A stretch of 41,661 nucleotides of DNA from Acidithiobacillus ferrianus (GCF_010378095.1 NZ_WNJL01000015.1:1-41661); one strand, 5' to 3'. Numbered from the stretch's first letter, positions 14,967-24,794 are shown. Numbers and translations: made by a program. The notes: generated by a model from the sequence alone, not told the origin.

Positions 14967-15719
14967 TCAGTGACCGGGACCGCTGCGCCGACGCTGAATG
15001 CGGCGGTTGCGGAGTTGCCAAAGGGTTAGTAGTAACCCGATCAAGACATAGGAAATCACGGCGATAAAAAGCACCAGCGGCGGATGGACCGCCACCAGCG
15101 CCAGTGCGAGCACCACCAGAATGGCTAGCGCAAAAGGGACCCGTCCATGCAGATCAAAGTCCTTGAAACTACGAAAACGGACATTACTGACCATCAGCAA
15201 GCCCAGCGCATACACCAGTCCCAGCGCCAGATATTCGCTGATCTGCGTCAGCCAGGGGTAGCCCTCCCCCACCGCCACCCACACCAAACTGGCCAGCACC
15301 GCCGCAGCGGTGGGTATGGGCAGACCCTGGAAATAGCGTTTGGACGCATTGTGCACCTGGGTATTGAAGCGGGCCAGGCGCAACGCGCCACAGGCGGTGT
15401 AGACGAAAGCGCCCAACCAGCCAAAATTGCCGAAATCCCGCAGACCCCAGAGGAATATCAGAATGGCTGGCGCCATACCAAAGGCGATGACGTCCGCCAA
15501 TGAATCGTACTCCGCGCCGAAAGCGCTTTCCGTATGGGTCATCCGCGCGACGCGCCCATCCAGACCATCGAGAATCATCGCAATAAAAATAACCACAGCG
15601 GCCACCCGGTAATGGCCGTTGATGGAGGCGATGATGGAATAAAAGCCGGCAAAAAGACTGGCCGTGGTGAAAAGATTGGGCAAGACGTAGACGCCGCGGC
15701 GCGGATATCTGGGATTCAT
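14967..15719 (-). CDS. pssA: CDP-diacylglycerol-serine O-phosphatidyltransferase
   Basis: PssA makes phosphatidylserine from CDP-diacylglycerol and L-serine at the inner membrane, the first committed step to phosphatidylethanolamine. The 250-residue protein has the CDP-alcohol phosphotransferase motif with DG, AR, a Gly and two Asp (MILDGLDGRVARMTHTESAF followed by GAEYDSLADV, about residues 46-75) and at least six membrane helices; it is the polytopic Bacillus/Helicobacter type, not the peripheral E. coli type. ATG 15719 overlaps the psd stop by four bases, which fixes the start. It closes the ilvIHC-psd-pssA run, an order common in beta- and related proteobacteria. An Arg-rich tail RNRRIQRRRS ends the protein. 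Confidence 0.93.
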   Translation of the reverse strand: MNPRYPRRGVYVLPNLFTTASLFAGFYSIIASINGHYRVAAVVIFIAMILDGLDGRVARMTHTESAFGAEYDSLADVIAFGMAPAILIFLWGLRDFGNFGWLGAFVYTACGALRLARFNTQVHNASKRYFQGLPIPTAAAVLASLVWVAVGEGYPWLTQISEYLALGLVYALGLLMVSNVRFRSFKDFDLHGRVPFALAILVVLALALVAVHPPLVLFIAVISYVLIGLLLTLWQLRNRRIQRRRSGPGH

Positions 15720-16378
15720 GCCGGTTGGACGCCCAGGGTCGCAATGCACTGAGCGCCCGAGCGCACCCGCTCGCCGATCACCACCGTGGGTTGGGCACTG
15801 GGCGGCAGATAAGTATCCACCCGCGAGCCAAAGCGGATAAAACCGAAGCGTTGTCCCGCGCTTACCGTACTCTCCGCGCCGACGTAACAGACAATACGCC
15901 GCGCCACCAGACCCGCCACCTGCACCACCGTCACATCACTGCCATCACGGGTCTTGACCCAGAGCGCATTGCGCTCATTCTCCAGCGAGGCCTTGTCCAG
16001 GGCGGCATTCAGGAATTTGCCCGGGAAATACCAGACTTTTTGCACCTGTCCACTGACCGGCATGCGATTCACATGCACATCAAAAACATTCATGAAAATA
16101 CTGATCTTGAGCGCCGGACGGGAGAGATAGGGATCCTGGACCGACTCGATGGCCACCACCCGTCCATCGGCCGGGCACAGGACGGAATGCTCCGACAAAA
16201 CGGGTAAAGGCCGTCTCGGATCCCGAAAAAACTGGAGGCTGAACAGGAAAAGTCCATAAAAGGGTGAAGCCCACCACCCATTCGTCAATACCTGGAGCAC
16301 TACGGCCATGAACAAAAAGAGCGCCAGAAAGGGCCAGCCCTCGTGCGCCAACAAAGGATAGGGGTAGTTTGTTTTCAT
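15716..16378 (-). CDS. psd: Phosphatidylserine decarboxylase, short type
   Basis: Psd decarboxylates phosphatidylserine to phosphatidylethanolamine through a pyruvoyl group formed by self-cleavage. The 220-residue protein has an N-terminal membrane helix (about 15-48), CPADGRV (68-74), the DVHVNR motif (100-105) and the cleavage site RFGSR, where the chain breaks between Gly184 and Ser185 to give a short alpha chain. It belongs to the short group shared with archaea and many proteobacteria, where FGS replaces LGS(T). It sits 108 bases after ilvC and overlaps pssA by four bases, so the two phospholipid enzymes are coupled. Confidence 0.93.
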   Translation of the reverse strand: MKTNYPYPLLAHEGWPFLALFLFMAVVLQVLTNGWWASPFYGLFLFSLQFFRDPRRPLPVLSEHSVLCPADGRVVAIESVQDPYLSRPALKISIFMNVFDVHVNRMPVSGQVQKVWYFPGKFLNAALDKASLENERNALWVKTRDGSDVTVVQVAGLVARRIVCYVGAESTVSAGQRFGFIRFGSRVDTYLPPSAQPTVVIGERVRSGAQCIATLGVQPA

Positions 16379-16486
16379 GGGCGGAGCGTATCAGGAGCGG
16401 AGCGGCGATAAAAGGGCGGAAGCACCACAAGGTCCATCCGCCCACAGCCACCCCACTCCGGAGATCGTCCCGGTTCGCGTCGCGCC

Positions 16487-17524
<1,038 letters not shown>

Positions 17525-17533
17525 CTAAGTGAT

Positions 17534-17559
17534 TGTAAAGTTTTTACAGATAGATTATA
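17534..17559 (-). promoter_or_regulatory. ilvC leader: TATAAT and TGTAAA-N3-TTTACA dyad
   Basis: In the 51-base ilvH-ilvC gap the minus strand carries a perfect TATAAT (17559-17554, overlapping the ilvH stop) and, six bases on, the perfect dyad TGTAAA AAC TTTACA (17548-17534), which lies where transcription would begin. There is no good -35. It could be an operator or just a short hairpin. Confidence 0.4.
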
Positions 17560-18040
17560 TGGACTTGGCACCACGACTGATGGCGCTCGCACCGCTGCGC
17601 ACGACCTCGATAACCATGCCAGGATCCAGGGCATGAATAAAGGCATCCAGCTTTTCACCGGTACCGGTAAGCTCTATCGTGTAGGAACGGTCCGTCACGT
17701 CGATGATGCGCCCGCGGAAGATATCCGAGAGCCTTTTCACCTCCTCGCGATCCGGACCCACGGCATGGACCTTGATGAGCATCAGTTCACGCTCGATATG
17801 TGGGCCTTCGGTCAGGTCATGGACGCGGATGACCTCCACCAGCTTGTTGAGCTGCTTGAGGACCTGCTCCATGATTTCCTCGGAGCCACGGGTGACCACG
17901 GTCATGCGCGAAATACCCGGATCATGCGTGGGTGCGACCGTCATCGCTTCGATGTTGTAACCGCGCGCCGAGAACAGCCCGGCCACACGCGACAAGGCCC
18001 CCGCTTCGTTTTCCAGTAGGATAGAAATAATACGACGCAT
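17555..18040 (-). CDS. ilvH: Acetolactate synthase small (regulatory) subunit
   Basis: The 161-residue protein begins with an ACT domain, MRRIISILLENEAGALSRVA and GLFSARGYNIEAMTVAPT, which binds valine and mediates feedback inhibition of the catalytic subunit; the C-terminal domain (about 80-161) has ELMLIKVHAVG and FRGRIIDVTDRSYTIELTG, which activate the large subunit. It starts three bases after the ilvI stop, so large and small subunits are coupled and made in matching amounts. Length and motifs are those of IlvH/IlvN of the IlvI-IlvH type. Confidence 0.96.
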   Translation of the reverse strand: MRRIISILLENEAGALSRVAGLFSARGYNIEAMTVAPTHDPGISRMTVVTRGSEEIMEQVLKQLNKLVEVIRVHDLTEGPHIERELMLIKVHAVGPDREEVKRLSDIFRGRIIDVTDRSYTIELTGTGEKLDAFIHALDPGMVIEVVRSGASAISRGAKSI

Positions 18041-18043
18041 GCG

Positions 18044-19789
18044 TTACACCAGTATCATGTCGGAAAGGGCCGCACCCGCGGGCACCATGGGATAGACATT
18101 CTCGGCCGGATCCACCTGGAAGTCCATGAACACCATACGGTCCTTGAGGCGCAAAGCCTCACGGATCACCGGCTCCACATCGGCGGGCGTATCCGCGCGC
18201 AAGCCCACATGACCATAGGCTTCGGCCAATTTGACGAAGTCCGGCAAGGCGTCCACATAACTCATGGCGTAACGGTTTTCATAGAAAAACTCCTGCCACT
18301 GGCGCACCATCCCCAGATAATGATTATTGAGACACGCCACCTTGACGGGCAGATGATACTGCAGGCAGGTGGACAACTCCTGAATATTCATCTGGATACT
18401 GCCATCGCCCGTCACACAGACCACCGTCGAATCGGGCTCGGCCACTTGCGCGCCCATGGCCGCCGGGAGTCCAAAGCCCATGGTGCCCAATCCGCCGCTA
18501 TTGATCCAGCGCCGCGGCCGGTCAAAGCCGTAAAACTGCGCGGCCCACATCTGGTGTTGACCGACATCCGAGGTGACGATGGCTTCCCCACCCGTCAATT
18601 CGAAAAGCTTCTGCATCACGAACTGCGGCTTGATGATGCGTTCATCCTGGACGTAACACAGACAATCACGCTGCCGCCACTCCTCAATTTGCGCCCACCA
18701 CGCCCGCATGGCCTGCGGATCGTTGCCCTGATCACTCTCCGCCAATAGCTGATTCATCTCCCGGAGCACCTGCTGCAAGTCACCCACGATGGGCACATCC
18801 ACCCGCACATTCTTGGAAATGGAGGACGGGTCCACATCGACGTGGACGATCCGCGCATGGGGTGCGAATTTGGCCAGGTTGCCCGTGACGCGATCGTCGA
18901 AACGGGCGCCCAGGGCCACCAACACGTCGCAATGCTGCACCGCCATATTGGCCTCGTAGGTGCCATGCATACCCAACATGCCCAGGAACTGACGATCCGA
19001 GGCCGGATAGGCGCCCAGCCCCATCAGCGTGTTGGTGATCGGGGCGCGCAACGCGCGGACCAGCGTGCGCAATGCTTCGGAAGCATTGCCGAGCACGATG
19101 CCGCCTCCCGTGTAGAACATGGGCCGCTGTGCGCTGGTGATCAACTGCATGGCTTTGCGCACCTGTCCGGGATGACCTTTCACCGTCGGCTTGTAGGAAC
19201 GTAACACCACCTTTTCGGGGTAGTGATAAGGAGTTTTATGGCTGGTGACATCCTTAGGGATGTCCACCAACACGGGTCCCGGACGCCCGGATGCGGCCAG
19301 ATAAAAGGCGGTTTTCAGCGTACTCGCCAAATCGCGCACATCCTTTACCAGAAAATTATGCTTGGTGCAGGGGCGAGTGATACCGACCGTATCCACCTCC
19401 TGAAAAGCATCGTTGCCAATGAGGGCGACCGGCACCTGCCCAGTGATAATCACCATGGGTATGGAGTCCATATAGGCCGTAGCGATACCCGTCACCGCGT
19501 TGGTAGCACCCGGTCCACTGGTGACCAACGCCACGCCCACCTTGCCCGTCACGCGGGAATACGCGTCCGCCGCATGCACTGCCGCTTGTTCGTGACGCAC
19601 CAGAATATGTTTGACGGCGTCTTGCTGCTCTAATTTGTCATAAATATAAAGGACCGCGCCCCCCGGATAACCAAAAATAAATTCCACACCTTCATCACGC
19701 AACGCACGGACTACAATCTCCGCCCCCGTCAACTCCTCGGCTTCCGGTTCGGGGTTCAGGCGATCTTGTGTAGTCGTCGGGGACGTCAT
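18044..19789 (-). CDS. ilvI: Acetolactate synthase large (catalytic) subunit
   Basis: This 581-residue ThDP-, FAD- and Mg-dependent enzyme condenses two pyruvates, or pyruvate and 2-oxobutyrate, in branched-chain amino acid synthesis. The ThDP-activating Glu67 lies in ILVRHEQAA, preceded by FGYPGGAVL; the central FAD domain has GLGAYPASDRQFLGMLGMHG; the C-terminal ThDP/Mg motif is GDGSIQMNIQEL ending with LNNHYLGMVRQW. The N-terminal ~20 residues are a polar extension (MTSPTTTQDRLNPEPEAEEL). AGGAG lies just upstream of ATG 19789. It heads ilvIHC-psd-pssA. No leader peptide with runs of Ile/Val/Leu codons was seen, so classical attenuation is not indicated. Confidence 0.96.
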   Translation of the reverse strand: MTSPTTTQDRLNPEPEAEELTGAEIVVRALRDEGVEFIFGYPGGAVLYIYDKLEQQDAVKHILVRHEQAAVHAADAYSRVTGKVGVALVTSGPGATNAVTGIATAYMDSIPMVIITGQVPVALIGNDAFQEVDTVGITRPCTKHNFLVKDVRDLASTLKTAFYLAASGRPGPVLVDIPKDVTSHKTPYHYPEKVVLRSYKPTVKGHPGQVRKAMQLITSAQRPMFYTGGGIVLGNASEALRTLVRALRAPITNTLMGLGAYPASDRQFLGMLGMHGTYEANMAVQHCDVLVALGARFDDRVTGNLAKFAPHARIVHVDVDPSSISKNVRVDVPIVGDLQQVLREMNQLLAESDQGNDPQAMRAWWAQIEEWRQRDCLCYVQDERIIKPQFVMQKLFELTGGEAIVTSDVGQHQMWAAQFYGFDRPRRWINSGGLGTMGFGLPAAMGAQVAEPDSTVVCVTGDGSIQMNIQELSTCLQYHLPVKVACLNNHYLGMVRQWQEFFYENRYAMSYVDALPDFVKLAEAYGHVGLRADTPADVEPVIREALRLKDRMVFMDFQVDPAENVYPMVPAGAALSDMILV

Positions 19790-19825
19790 TGTCGTACTCC
19801 TCAGGGAATTAAAGTTCAGCGCAAA

Positions 19826-19854
19826 AAGCTAGACATTTTTTGTGACAAGGTCAA
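19826..19854 (-). promoter_or_regulatory. Candidate promoter of the ilv operon
   Basis: The minus strand has TTGACC (19854-19849), a 17-base spacer and TAGCTT (19831-19826). The -35 matches consensus in five of six positions, the -10 in three. It lies about 40 bases before ilvI in an AT-rich gap. Confidence 0.35.
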
Positions 19855-19920
19855 ATAAAAATGCCTTTGCATCCACCGTCCGCCCTCTATGGTATCCGAA
19901 TCCATCACCACCATCCTGAT

Positions 19921-21459
19921 TCAATGGTGGTGCAGGCGCGCCAAATAAGCCTGTGCCTTGCTGATCAAGGCCTCGGGCAACCCGCGCCTGGCCGCGATAA
20001 GCAGACCCAGGGAACGCCCCGGCACGCCGATCTGCAACTCATAAGTGGGTTCCAACCGATCCTGGTCAAAGCGCATGGAAGCATTACGCAGGCAGGCGTG
20101 GGTATCGGCGAACGCCTTGAGCGGGGCGAGATGCGTGGTGACCATTCCGCGCACGCCGCGTTCCGCGAGCTGGTCAAGCACCGCCATCGCCAGCGCCGCA
20201 CCCTCTTCGGGGTCCGTGCCCGTACCCAGTTCGTCCAACAGAATGAGCGTATGGTCATCCGCGGTGGCGAGCAGCCTCTTCAATACCTCCACATGACCGG
20301 AATAAGTGGACAACGCGAAGGCGACACTTTGCGGATCGCCCATGTCCACAAAAATGCGTGTAAAATTGCCGATCACGGCGCGTCCACCCACGGGAAGGTG
20401 CAAACCACAGTGCGCCATGACGGTGAGCAGTCCGACCGTCTTGAGGGAAACGCTCTTGCCCCCGCTATTCGGCCCGGTGATCACCAGGATCGGGCAATCC
20501 GCATCGAGATGCACGGACAACGGCCTGGGCTGTGGGCCGTGTTGCTCGGCATAGGCGAGGATCAGTTGCGGGTGATAGGCCTCTTCCAGCACCAGCACCG
20601 GCGCATCCACCATCTCCGCCGCCTTGCCGTGCAGATGGATGGACAATTGCGCGCCGGCCAGGGCCAGATCCACCCAGGTCAACGACTCGACCAAATACTG
20701 CAGGCCACTCAGACGCGCACGTCCAGCGTCACTCAGGGCGCGCAGGATGGCCTGATTTTCCTGTGCGATAGCGCCGGCGAGCCGCTCCAGACGATTGTTG
20801 TCCGCCACCCGTTCCATGGGTTCGACCAGGTAGCCATGTCCGCCTGGACCAGCGCCACGCCGCACCCCGCGGATCTGGTCCGCAACGCCATCCGGCAGAT
20901 GCAAACAGGCACGCTGACCAGACCAGTGGATCCTTGCGCCCGGACGCCGCAAATATCCCTGCAGGGCCTCCTGAACTTGTTCACGCGCGCTCTTCAACTC
21001 ACCGTGCAACTGGCGCAAAGCAGCGTTGCCGTCTTCGCGCACGCTTCCGTTCGGCAGGAGAGCCGCCTCGATCAGGGGCAGGAGGTCCGCCGCCGCGTCC
21101 AGCCGATCCGGTCCGGTGGGCAAGAGTTCTGGACGCTTTTCCACATAAGGGCGCAATTGTTCACCCACCCGCAGCACCCGCGCCAAGTTGCGAAAAGCCG
21201 TGCCCGCCAGCGCCGCGCCAGGCGCCGCCACCTGGCGGATGGCGGCACGGACATCCGGCAACTCCGGAAGGATGGGCCCTTCGCCCGATTCCAGACCGCC
21301 GCGCGCGGCGGTGATGGCCGCCTGCAACCGGCGGGCGGCATCGATCGAAGGCGCGGGCGCGAGATGACGCGCCGCATCAGCCCCAAAAGGGGTTGCACAG
21401 AGTCTTTCCAAAAGACGGCGAATGCCCTCGAATTCCAGGGGCTTGAGATCGGCTTCCAT
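19921..21459 (-). CDS. MutS2-like ATPase lacking the Smr nuclease domain
   Basis: The 512-residue protein has the MutS-type clamp/core and ABC ATPase: Walker A GPNSGGKS (329-336), TYSGHVEVLK, Walker B LILLDELGTGTDPEEG (405-420), and the His-loop MVTTHLAPLKAFA. The N-terminus EADLKPLEFEGIRRLLERL is typical of MutS2. Standard MutS2 proteins have about 780 residues and end with a coiled-coil/KOW linker and an Smr endonuclease domain; here the chain stops soon after the ATPase (EALISKAQAYLARLHHH). It is a clean end with no frameshift visible, so a natural short form. MutS2 proteins act on branched DNA or stalled ribosomes; without Smr, cleavage is unlikely. ATG 21459 is chosen over one nine codons upstream because it starts the conserved region. 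Confidence 0.82.
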   Translation of the reverse strand: MEADLKPLEFEGIRRLLERLCATPFGADAARHLAPAPSIDAARRLQAAITAARGGLESGEGPILPELPDVRAAIRQVAAPGAALAGTAFRNLARVLRVGEQLRPYVEKRPELLPTGPDRLDAAADLLPLIEAALLPNGSVREDGNAALRQLHGELKSAREQVQEALQGYLRRPGARIHWSGQRACLHLPDGVADQIRGVRRGAGPGGHGYLVEPMERVADNNRLERLAGAIAQENQAILRALSDAGRARLSGLQYLVESLTWVDLALAGAQLSIHLHGKAAEMVDAPVLVLEEAYHPQLILAYAEQHGPQPRPLSVHLDADCPILVITGPNSGGKSVSLKTVGLLTVMAHCGLHLPVGGRAVIGNFTRIFVDMGDPQSVAFALSTYSGHVEVLKRLLATADDHTLILLDELGTGTDPEEGAALAMAVLDQLAERGVRGMVTTHLAPLKAFADTHACLRNASMRFDQDRLEPTYELQIGVPGRSLGLLIAARRGLPEALISKAQAYLARLHHH

Positions 21460-21523
21460 GGGTTCTCCCGATGCGGCGTTGTACAAGGGTCAAAGGCGGG
21501 ACGAAAATACGACGGACCCCCGA

Positions 21524-21949
21524 TCAGCCGTGAAGAATCTCCCGCCACCAGCGTTTACGGCCTTCAGGGACAATGGTGGTCCCCAGGGATTCCGGCGGCA
21601 TTCGGGAAAACACCCAGCCCGGCAGCACCACCTTCCCGCTGTGGCCACAGGACGCCCCCAAATTATTGGGATCATAGATTTTGATCAAGCGCGGATGATC
21701 GAAATCGTTCACGTACACAATGCCGAGGTAACGCTCCTGGTGATCCCGACGCAGCAGGGCGTCGACCTCGTCCAAAACCTTCCGAAACGTCGGCGCATCC
21801 ACCGGCGTCCGCGGACAATCCTGCCCAATGAAATACACGTACCAACCCGCATCGGCCCGGGCCGCCAACTCGCCCCGGAAACGCTCCCAGCGCGACCATT
21901 CACGGATGCCGTGCAACATGCCCTGATACATATCCGCAAACTCAGACAT
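21524..21949 (-). CDS. Conserved hypothetical protein
   Basis: This 141-residue protein is not one I can name. It is soluble and Trp/Tyr-rich, with AGWYVYFIGQD, an acidic DEVDALLRRDHQERYLGIVY segment, HPRLIKIYDPNNLGASCGHS and PGWVFSRMPPESL. The NLGASCGHS stretch, with Cys and His, looks like a conserved functional patch. I recall similar unannotated proteins in other proteobacteria, so it is likely real. ATG 21949 shares a base with the yjbQ stop (TGATG) and follows AAGGAGG, which fixes the start. It lies between yjbQ and the mutS2-like gene in one operon; that does not reveal its role. Confidence 0.7.
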   Translation of the reverse strand: MSEFADMYQGMLHGIREWSRWERFRGELAARADAGWYVYFIGQDCPRTPVDAPTFRKVLDEVDALLRRDHQERYLGIVYVNDFDHPRLIKIYDPNNLGASCGHSGKVVLPGWVFSRMPPESLGTTIVPEGRKRWWREILHG

Positions 21950-22380
21950 CATTCCTCCTTCACAACGCCCTGAAAACTCACCAGCACCTGACGGTCCCGG
22001 GGCCGCACTCGGTGCTCAAACAGAAAAACGCCCTGCCAGACACCCAGCGCCGGCCGCCCCGCCCTCACGGGAATGACCAGACTATTCTGGGTCAACACGC
22101 TGCGCAGATGTGCCGCCATGTCATCGGGCCCTTCATTGGCGTGACGAAAGCGGGGGTCTCCATCGACTACGAGACGGGCAAAGTAATCGAGGATATCCTC
22201 CCGCACATCGGGGTCCGCATTTTCCTGCACAAGCAGGCTTGCCGATGTATGTGGCACAAACAGGTTCGCCCATCCCTCCCAGGCCCCCACCTCGCGCAAC
22301 CAGTTCTGCAACTTTTGCGTGAGTTCATAGAGTCCCCGCCCGCCGTTGTTGATTCGCCACTCGCACTCCACATGATTCAT
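21949..22380 (-). CDS. yjbQ: YjbQ family protein (UPF0047)
   Basis: The 143-residue trimeric beta-fold family is recognised by FVPHTSASLLVQENADPDV and a central metal-site His set: HTSAS, then RHANEGPDDMAAHL, and the closing LGVWQGVFLFEHR with the active Glu-His. Some members show weak thiamine-phosphate synthase activity, but the physiological role is unclear. ATG 22380 begins four bases after the tadA stop, with GAGGAAGG upstream. It overlaps the next gene by one base. The HxxxS and HAxE-like residues seem intact. Confidence 0.9.
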   Translation of the reverse strand: MNHVECEWRINNGGRGLYELTQKLQNWLREVGAWEGWANLFVPHTSASLLVQENADPDVREDILDYFARLVVDGDPRFRHANEGPDDMAAHLRSVLTQNSLVIPVRAGRPALGVWQGVFLFEHRVRPRDRQVLVSFQGVVKEE

Positions 22381-22384
22381 TGGG

Positions 22385-22903
22385 TCACACGCCTTCCTCA
22401 CCAGCAGCAATGTTATTGACGGCACCCCGCCCTTGGCGTCGGCGCGCCCGGAAAAATTCCCGCAGCAACGTGGCCGATGACGCTGCCAGCACCCCCCCCC
22501 GCACCATCACACGGTGGTTGAAACGCGTATCCTCCAACAATCGGAAGAGGCTTTCCACCGCCCCCGCCTTAGGGTCTGCGGCTCCGTACACGAGGCGCCC
22601 CACCCGGGCGTGCAGTATGGCACCCACACACATCACACAAGGCTCCAGGGTCACGTAAAGCGTGCTGCCCGGCAGCCGGTAGTTTTCCACCCGCCGCGCC
22701 GCCTGTCGCAACACGCGTATTTCGGCATGGGCGCTGGGATCATGTTCTTGGATGGGCGCGTTGTGCGCCGCCGCCAGCACCCTTCCCCCGGCATCCAGCA
22801 ATACCGCACCCACCGGCACCTCACCCCCACCGGCCGCTGCCGCCGCCCGGTCGAGGGCCATGCGCATCCACTCCACATCGCGCCGATCCCAGGATTCTAT
22901 CAT
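22385..22903 (-). CDS. tadA: tRNA-specific adenosine deaminase
   Basis: TadA deaminates the wobble A34 of tRNA-Arg(ACG) to inosine. The 172-residue protein has the zinc deaminase signature: HAE (His59, catalytic Glu61) and PCVMC (Cys89, Cys92), within SAHAEIRVLRQAARR and TLYVTLEPCVMCVGAILHAR; the tRNA-binding LVYGAADPKAGAVES is also present. An in-frame TTG one codon before ATG 22903 cannot be excluded; GGAGG lies 13 bases upstream of the ATG. It leads the tadA-yjbQ-hypothetical-mutS2-like operon, which is divergent from pilM. Confidence 0.95.
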   Translation of the reverse strand: MIESWDRRDVEWMRMALDRAAAAAGGGEVPVGAVLLDAGGRVLAAAHNAPIQEHDPSAHAEIRVLRQAARRVENYRLPGSTLYVTLEPCVMCVGAILHARVGRLVYGAADPKAGAVESLFRLLEDTRFNHRVMVRGGVLAASSATLLREFFRARRRQGRGAVNNIAAGEEGV

Positions 22904-23139
22904 CAATACCGTAAAGCCTCCTCAGCATATACTGCCCAATTCACCACCCCAGCCCTACATGCCGCACTATTTTCGCACAGTGTAACCATTTCTTGATCGA
23001 CGCGCCTTGACAGAATCGGGAATGCTGCTAATTTCCCCCAAAGTTGCGAGAAGCATACATGCTTTACTGAGGTGGCGTGGGTATTCCGCAAATTGCGATT
23101 TTTTTGAAATATTTTGAGATACCCTAAAGGGGAAGAAAC

Positions 23140-24204
23140 GTGCTGCGCTTACCAAGTCCTCCTCTTCTCGGCCTGGACATCAGTCCGGACGCGGTAAAAA
23201 TCGTAGAGATCTCGCAATCGCGAGGAAAACTCCGCGTTGAACACGCGGACTCCGAGGCCCTCCCGCAAGGGGCGGTGAGCGATCGGGATATCCAGGATGC
23301 CGCGGCCGTCAGCCGTGCCCTGCGCACCATTCTCGAACGATCCCACATCCGCACCAAGGCCGTGGCCACCGCCCTGCCGGCCAATACGGCGATCGTCAAG
23401 GTGATCTCCCTCCCCAGCGACCTGGACGAGGTAGGCATCGAAGAGCAGATCCGCTTCGAGGGCAGTCAATACATCCCCTACAGCATCGACGCCGTCAATT
23501 TCGACTTCGCGCAACTGGGTCCGGACACCGCCCGCAAGGGCTACAGCCACGTATTACTGGTCGCCTGCAAGAAGGAGGCCGTTGAGGATCGCGCCGCCGT
23601 TCTTGAAGAAGCGGGCCTCAAACCCAAGATCATCGATGTCAAACCCTTCTCCCTCTGGTTGTTGCATGCACATCTGGCGGACGCCGCCCCGCGGGAACGC
23701 CACCACTCCGAAGGCGCCGTCATCCTGGTGGAAATGGGGAGTATCACGACCAACATTCATGTCTTCCAGCAGGGCCACCCCATTTATTCCCGTGAACATA
23801 ATTTTGGATTGGCGCGTCTGATCGATGAAATCCAGCGTCGTTATGGACTCGACGGTAATGACGCGCAGCGCATGGAGCGTTTCGGCGGTTTACCGCCCGA
23901 ATACGAGCAGGATGTGCTGGTGCCTTTTGCCCGGAGCACGGCGCAAGAATTGTTCCGTTCACTCGACTTCTTTCAAGCCAGCATGCCCGATGTCTCCACG
24001 GACTCCGTGCATCTCTTCGGCGCAGGCGCCAAATTCCCGCAACTGGCCGAACAGTTGCGCCGCCTGGTGAATTTTCCGGTCTACGTTCCGGACCCATTTG
24101 CCGGCATGGAGATGGCACCCCAAATTAGCCGCCGTTTCATGGAAACCGACAGGTCATCCCTGGCCGTCGCCTGCGGGCTGGCGTTAAGGAGGATGTCCGT
24201 ATGA
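23140..24204 (+). CDS. pilM: Type IV pilus assembly protein PilM
   Basis: PilM is an actin-like (FtsA-fold) cytoplasmic ATP-binding protein that binds the N-terminus of PilN and links the alignment complex to the motor. The 354-residue protein begins LLGLDISPDAVKIVEISQSR (phosphate-1 motif) and has VKVISLPSDLDEVGIEEQIR, FEGSQYIPYSIDAVNFDF and a late LFGAGAKFPQLAEQL adenosine motif. The GTG start follows AAGGGGAAG. It heads pilMNOPQ, whose genes overlap by four bases at M/N, N/O and O/P. The 230-base AT-rich gap to tadA must hold its promoter, but no strong box pair was found. Confidence 0.95.
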   Translation: MLRLPSPPLLGLDISPDAVKIVEISQSRGKLRVEHADSEALPQGAVSDRDIQDAAAVSRALRTILERSHIRTKAVATALPANTAIVKVISLPSDLDEVGIEEQIRFEGSQYIPYSIDAVNFDFAQLGPDTARKGYSHVLLVACKKEAVEDRAAVLEEAGLKPKIIDVKPFSLWLLHAHLADAAPRERHHSEGAVILVEMGSITTNIHVFQQGHPIYSREHNFGLARLIDEIQRRYGLDGNDAQRMERFGGLPPEYEQDVLVPFARSTAQELFRSLDFFQASMPDVSTDSVHLFGAGAKFPQLAEQLRRLVNFPVYVPDPFAGMEMAPQISRRFMETDRSSLAVACGLALRRMSV

Positions 24205-24794
24205 TCCGCATCAATCTGCTGCCCTATCGAGAAGCTCGCCGCGCGCAGCGTAGCCAGTTGTTGGTGTTGGCCTTCGTGGGCATCCTGTTGCTCGCCGTCT
24301 TGCTCTATTACGGCGTCTACAGCATCTTCAGCGCCCGTGTCGCGGACGAACGGGGAAAAGTGCAATATCTCCAGCGTGTCACGACCCAACTCGATCAAAA
24401 AATCGCCTCCATTGCCGACCTGCGCAAAAAACGCGATGAATTGTTCTCCCGCGAAGGCATCATTACCGATCTGCAGAACAAACGCGACATGGTGGTTCAT
24501 CTGTTCAACACCCTGGCCCGGGTGACCCCTGACGGGGTCTTCCTGACGCATCTGCGACAGACCGGTAACGCCATTACCGTGGACGGATATGCGCAAGCGA
24601 ACGACCAGGTGGCGGCGTTCATGCGCAATATCGAAGCTTCCCGGATTTTTGAAAAACCAGAACTGAATATCATCAGCAAATCCAAACTGAATAATGAAGA
24701 TGTCGGGCAGTTCACGCTGCAGATGAGCATTCGCCCGCCCACCGCGCCCGCTCAAAGTGGCATCCCCGCACCCAGCAAGGGTACACAACCATGA
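24201..24794 (+). CDS. pilN: Type IV pilus assembly protein PilN
   Basis: PilN is a bitopic inner-membrane protein whose cytoplasmic N-terminal peptide binds PilM. The 197-residue protein starts with the signature MIRINLLPYREARR, has one membrane helix (about 20-40) and a periplasmic coiled coil (about 45-95), then an alpha-beta domain with DGVFLTHLRQTGN and FMRNIEASRIFEKPELNI. It overlaps pilM and pilO by four bases each. The tail is Pro- and Ala-rich. Confidence 0.95.
   Translation: MIRINLLPYREARRAQRSQLLVLAFVGILLLAVLLYYGVYSIFSARVADERGKVQYLQRVTTQLDQKIASIADLRKKRDELFSREGIITDLQNKRDMVVHLFNTLARVTPDGVFLTHLRQTGNAITVDGYAQANDQVAAFMRNIEASRIFEKPELNIISKSKLNNEDVGQFTLQMSIRPPTAPAQSGIPAPSKGTQP

Noticed and set aside
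19790..19920. T-box, riboswitch or leader-peptide attenuator before ilvI
   Set aside because: No run of branched-chain codons, no T-box sequence and no terminator hairpin in the 130-base gap.
19861..21684. 607-codon plus-strand frame opposite the mutS2-like gene
   Set aside because: Antisense to a gene with intact Walker motifs; composition is a shadow of GC-rich coding sequence.
23070..23095. Possible sigma54 promoter before pilM (TGGCGT ... CCGC)
   Set aside because: The GG and GC elements are separated by 12 bases rather than the required 10, and the TTGC element is absent.
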